Shown: piece after piece, positions 6,838 through 8,696 of the stretch
How positions within the stretch are numbered: position 1 is the first letter of the stretch
Layout: each line of letters starts with the position of its first letter
Source: an uncultured Methylobacter sp.
Lineage (GTDB): Bacteria > Pseudomonadota > Gammaproteobacteria > Methylococcales > Methylomonadaceae
Direction of reading: 5' to 3'
DNA: 8,696 bases
Assembly: GCA_903831545.1 (NCBI GenBank)
Contig: CAIKYI010000684.1
Location: forward strand, 1-8,696
Program-made: the position numbers and the translations under genes
The notes under the pieces: model-generated
Database searches by the model: none
What the model was told of the DNA's origin: nothing
The model's input: only the letters and a program-made list of their open reading frames with translations

Positions 6838-7770
6838 ATGAAAACAACGCCTTCTGAAGTTTTAACAATTTTATCAACCATTCGTGACTATATTCGCTGG
6901 GCCGCCAGTCGATTTGCCGAGGCCGAAGTGAGCTTTGGTCATGGTACAACCACTGCCCTGGACGAAGCCGCGGCATTGGTTCTTCATACGCTTCATCAAC
7001 CTTATAATCTGTCGGATAGCTATCTGCAAAGCAATTTAACGTTAAAAGAGCGGCAGGCTGTCATTGACGTGATCGACAGACGAATCAATGAACGTATACC
7101 GGCTGCTTATTTAACCCACGAAGCCATTTTTGCGGGTCTGTCTTTTTACGTTGATGAGCGGGTTTTGGTGCCAAGATCACCGATTGCCGAGTTAATCGAG
7201 CAACGTTTTACGCCGTGGGTGGAGGAAGAGCGCGTCGAACGTATTCTGGATTTGTGTACCGGCAGTGCCTGCATAGCCATAGCTTGCGCTTATGCTTTTG
7301 CTGACGCTTATGTTGATGCTGTCGATTTATCAATCGATGCGCTGGCTGTCGCTGAACGTAATGTTGCCAAACATCAATTAAACGATGTGGTGACGCTTTA
7401 CCAGTCAGATTTGTTTAAAGAATTGCCGTCAGCACGTTATGACATTATCGTCAGCAGTCCTCCCTATGTCAGTCTGGACGAATGGGCGCAATTACCTGCA
7501 GAATTTCGCGCCGAACCGGCCATGGGCTTTAAAGGCGGAGCTACAGGATTGGATTTGGTGTTGCGTATTTTGGTTGACGCGAATCGATATCTGACCCATC
7601 AGGGGATTTTGATTGTGGAAGTAGGTAGCAGCGCAGAAACGTTGCAAAGTACTTTTCCCGATGTACCTTTTTTCTGGCTGAATTTCGAACGGGGTGGCGA
7701 TGGTGTGTTCTTGCTGACCGCAGAACAGGTCGCGCACTATAACGAATTATTTTTAAAGGCTTTAGCTTAA
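6838..7770 (+). CDS. prmB: Ribosomal protein L3 N5-glutamine methyltransferase PrmB
   Basis: PrmB uses S-adenosylmethionine to methylate a conserved glutamine side chain of ribosomal protein L3 during large-subunit assembly. From ATG 6838 the product is 310 residues, the length of E. coli PrmB, and matches it closely: [19 protein letters not shown] near the N-terminus, [28 protein letters not shown], motif [19 protein letters not shown] at 137-154, and the C-terminal [10 protein letters not shown] prefer ATG 6838 over the in-frame GTG 6793, which adds a 15-residue extension with no family match. Two otherwise conserved active-site residues differ: the catalytic NPPY is SPPY (Ser207-Pro-Pro-Tyr210), and motif I GSGCI is GSACI (Ala144). 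DNA methyltransferases that modify amino groups also use SPPY, so activity may persist. aroC follows after 2 nt, the typical prmB-aroC arrangement. Confidence 0.95.
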   Translation: MKTTPSEVLTILSTIRDYIRWAASRFAEAEVSFGHGTTTALDEAAALVLHTLHQPYNLSDSYLQSNLTLKERQAVIDVIDRRINERIPAAYLTHEAIFAGLSFYVDERVLVPRSPIAELIEQRFTPWVEEERVERILDLCTGSACIAIACAYAFADAYVDAVDLSIDALAVAERNVAKHQLNDVVTLYQSDLFKELPSARYDIIVSSPPYVSLDEWAQLPAEFRAEPAMGFKGGATGLDLVLRILVDANRYLTHQGILIVEVGSSAETLQSTFPDVPFFWLNFERGGDGVFLLTAEQVAHYNELFLKALA

Positions 7771-7772
7771 TT

Positions 7773-8696
7773 ATGTCTGGAAACTCAATAGGAAAATTAT
7801 TCACCGTCACCTCCTTTGGTGAAAGTCACGGCCCGGCCATAGGTTGTATCGTTGATGGCTGTCCTCCGGGTCTGGCCTTGACGGAAGCCGATTTGCAGGA
7901 AGACCTTGATCGCCGTAAGCCCGGTACATCCCGGCATACCACGCAACGGCGGGAAGCCGATGAAGTCAGAATTTTATCGGGGGTTTTTGAAGGTAAAACT
8001 ACCGGAACCTCGATTGGTTTGTTAATCGAAAATACCGATCAGCGCTCCAAAGATTATTCCAAAATTGCCGATACCTTCAGGCCCGGCCATGCCGATTATA
8101 CCTATCAGCAAAAATACGGTTTCAGGGATTATCGGGGCGGCGGGCGCTCATCGGCGCGTGAAACGGCGATGAGGGTTGCAGCTGGCGGCATCGCCAAAAA
8201 GTATCTTAAGGAACAGGCGGGCATAGAAATACGCGGATATTTATCGCAGTTGGGGCCGATCAAAATTGAAAAAGTCGATTGGTCGATTATAGATAGCAAT
8301 CCTTTTTTCTGTCCGGATGCTGATAAAATTGCTGAGATGGAAGCTTATATGGATGCGTTGCGCAAGGAAGGCGAATCCATCGGTGCGCGAATAGAAGTTG
8401 TTGCAACCCTGGTTCCACCGGGTTTGGGCGAACCTGTTTTTGATCGGCTGGATGCGGATTTGGCTCATGCGCTGATGAGCATTAATGCGGTAAAAGGCGT
8501 GGAAATCGGTGACGGTTTTGCTTGCGTGGACAGTAAAGGTACGCAGTTTCGCGATGAAATGACACCTGAGGGTTTTTTAAGTAACCATGCGGGCGGTATT
8601 TTGGGCGGGATTTCCAGCGGTCAAACCATCACTGCCAGTATTGCCTTAAAACCGACGTCAAGTTTACGGCTCCCAGGTAGAAGCATTAATCAGCAA
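7773..8696 (+). CDS. aroC: Chorismate synthase (partial, runs off the window)
   Basis: AroC catalyses the last step of the shikimate pathway: it converts 5-enolpyruvylshikimate-3-phosphate to chorismate with reduced FMN as cofactor. Chorismate is the branch point to aromatic amino acids, folate and quinones. The window holds 308 codons of a family usually about 360 long, so roughly the last 50 are missing beyond the right edge, with no stop reached. The sequence parallels E. coli Aro[10 protein letters not shown] at 16-24, [47 protein letters not shown], the signature [11 protein letters not shown] from residue 121, [20 protein letters not shown], and [15 protein letters not shown]. The ATG has only a distant AAAGG upstream, but starts 2 nt after the prmB stop, so it is probably co-transcribed and coupled with prmB. 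Confidence 0.97.
   Translation, partial: MSGNSIGKLFTVTSFGESHGPAIGCIVDGCPPGLALTEADLQEDLDRRKPGTSRHTTQRREADEVRILSGVFEGKTTGTSIGLLIENTDQRSKDYSKIADTFRPGHADYTYQQKYGFRDYRGGGRSSARETAMRVAAGGIAKKYLKEQAGIEIRGYLSQLGPIKIEKVDWSIIDSNPFFCPDADKIAEMEAYMDALRKEGESIGARIEVVATLVPPGLGEPVFDRLDADLAHALMSINAVKGVEIGDGFACVDSKGTQFRDEMTPEGFLSNHAGGILGGISSGQTITASIALKPTSSLRLPGRSINQQ

Overview
The window looks like chromosomal DNA of a moderately AT-rich gammaproteobacterium. RF3, PrmB and AroC read closely like their enterobacterial counterparts, and prmB-aroC are adjacent as in E. coli. A secreted protein with a VPLPA-type PEP-CTERM tail and a DUF1566-like body points to an exosortase-bearing environmental lineage. Methylococcaceae-type methanotrophs such as Methylobacter or Methylomonas relatives are my best guess, but this is inference from protein style; no methane-oxidation gene is present.

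Layout, left to right. (1) Positions 1-44 hold what may be the last codons of an upstream gene. (2) prfC (377-1972, +), encoding release factor 3, is complete and ends at a hairpin-plus-T terminator. (3) About 1.15 kb of AT-rich DNA (1973-3131) has no convincing intact gene. It contains a short minus-strand fragment that reads like the N-terminus of a QueD/PTPS-family enzyme broken by frameshifts, a perfect 10-bp inverted repeat inside that fragment, a cluster of TGACA pentamers, and a Shine-Dalgarno sequence with no start codon. It looks like a gene graveyard. (4) A secreted DUF1566-like protein with an exosortase-sorting tail (3132-3920, +). (5) A convergent intergenic region with a long imperfect hairpin followed by U6 in the minus-strand direction. 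(6) A two-gene minus-strand operon: an HDOD signalling protein (5860-6741) followed with zero spacing by a FliK-like hook-length-control protein (4147-5859). (7) Divergently, prmB (6838-7770, +) and aroC (7773 to the window edge, +, truncated), separated by 2 nt.

prfC, prmB and aroC are housekeeping genes for translation termination, ribosomal protein L3 methylation and aromatic amino acid biosynthesis. The HDOD-FliK pair suggests a link between signalling and type III or flagellar export, but no other flagellar gene is visible. The most notable points are the substituted catalytic motif of PrmB (SPPY for NPPY, GSACI for GSGCI), the isolated HDOD-FliK operon with its internally duplicated FliK-like protein, and the decayed QueD-like fragment. 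I found no CRISPR array, tRNA, rRNA, complete mobile element or clearly new defence system.
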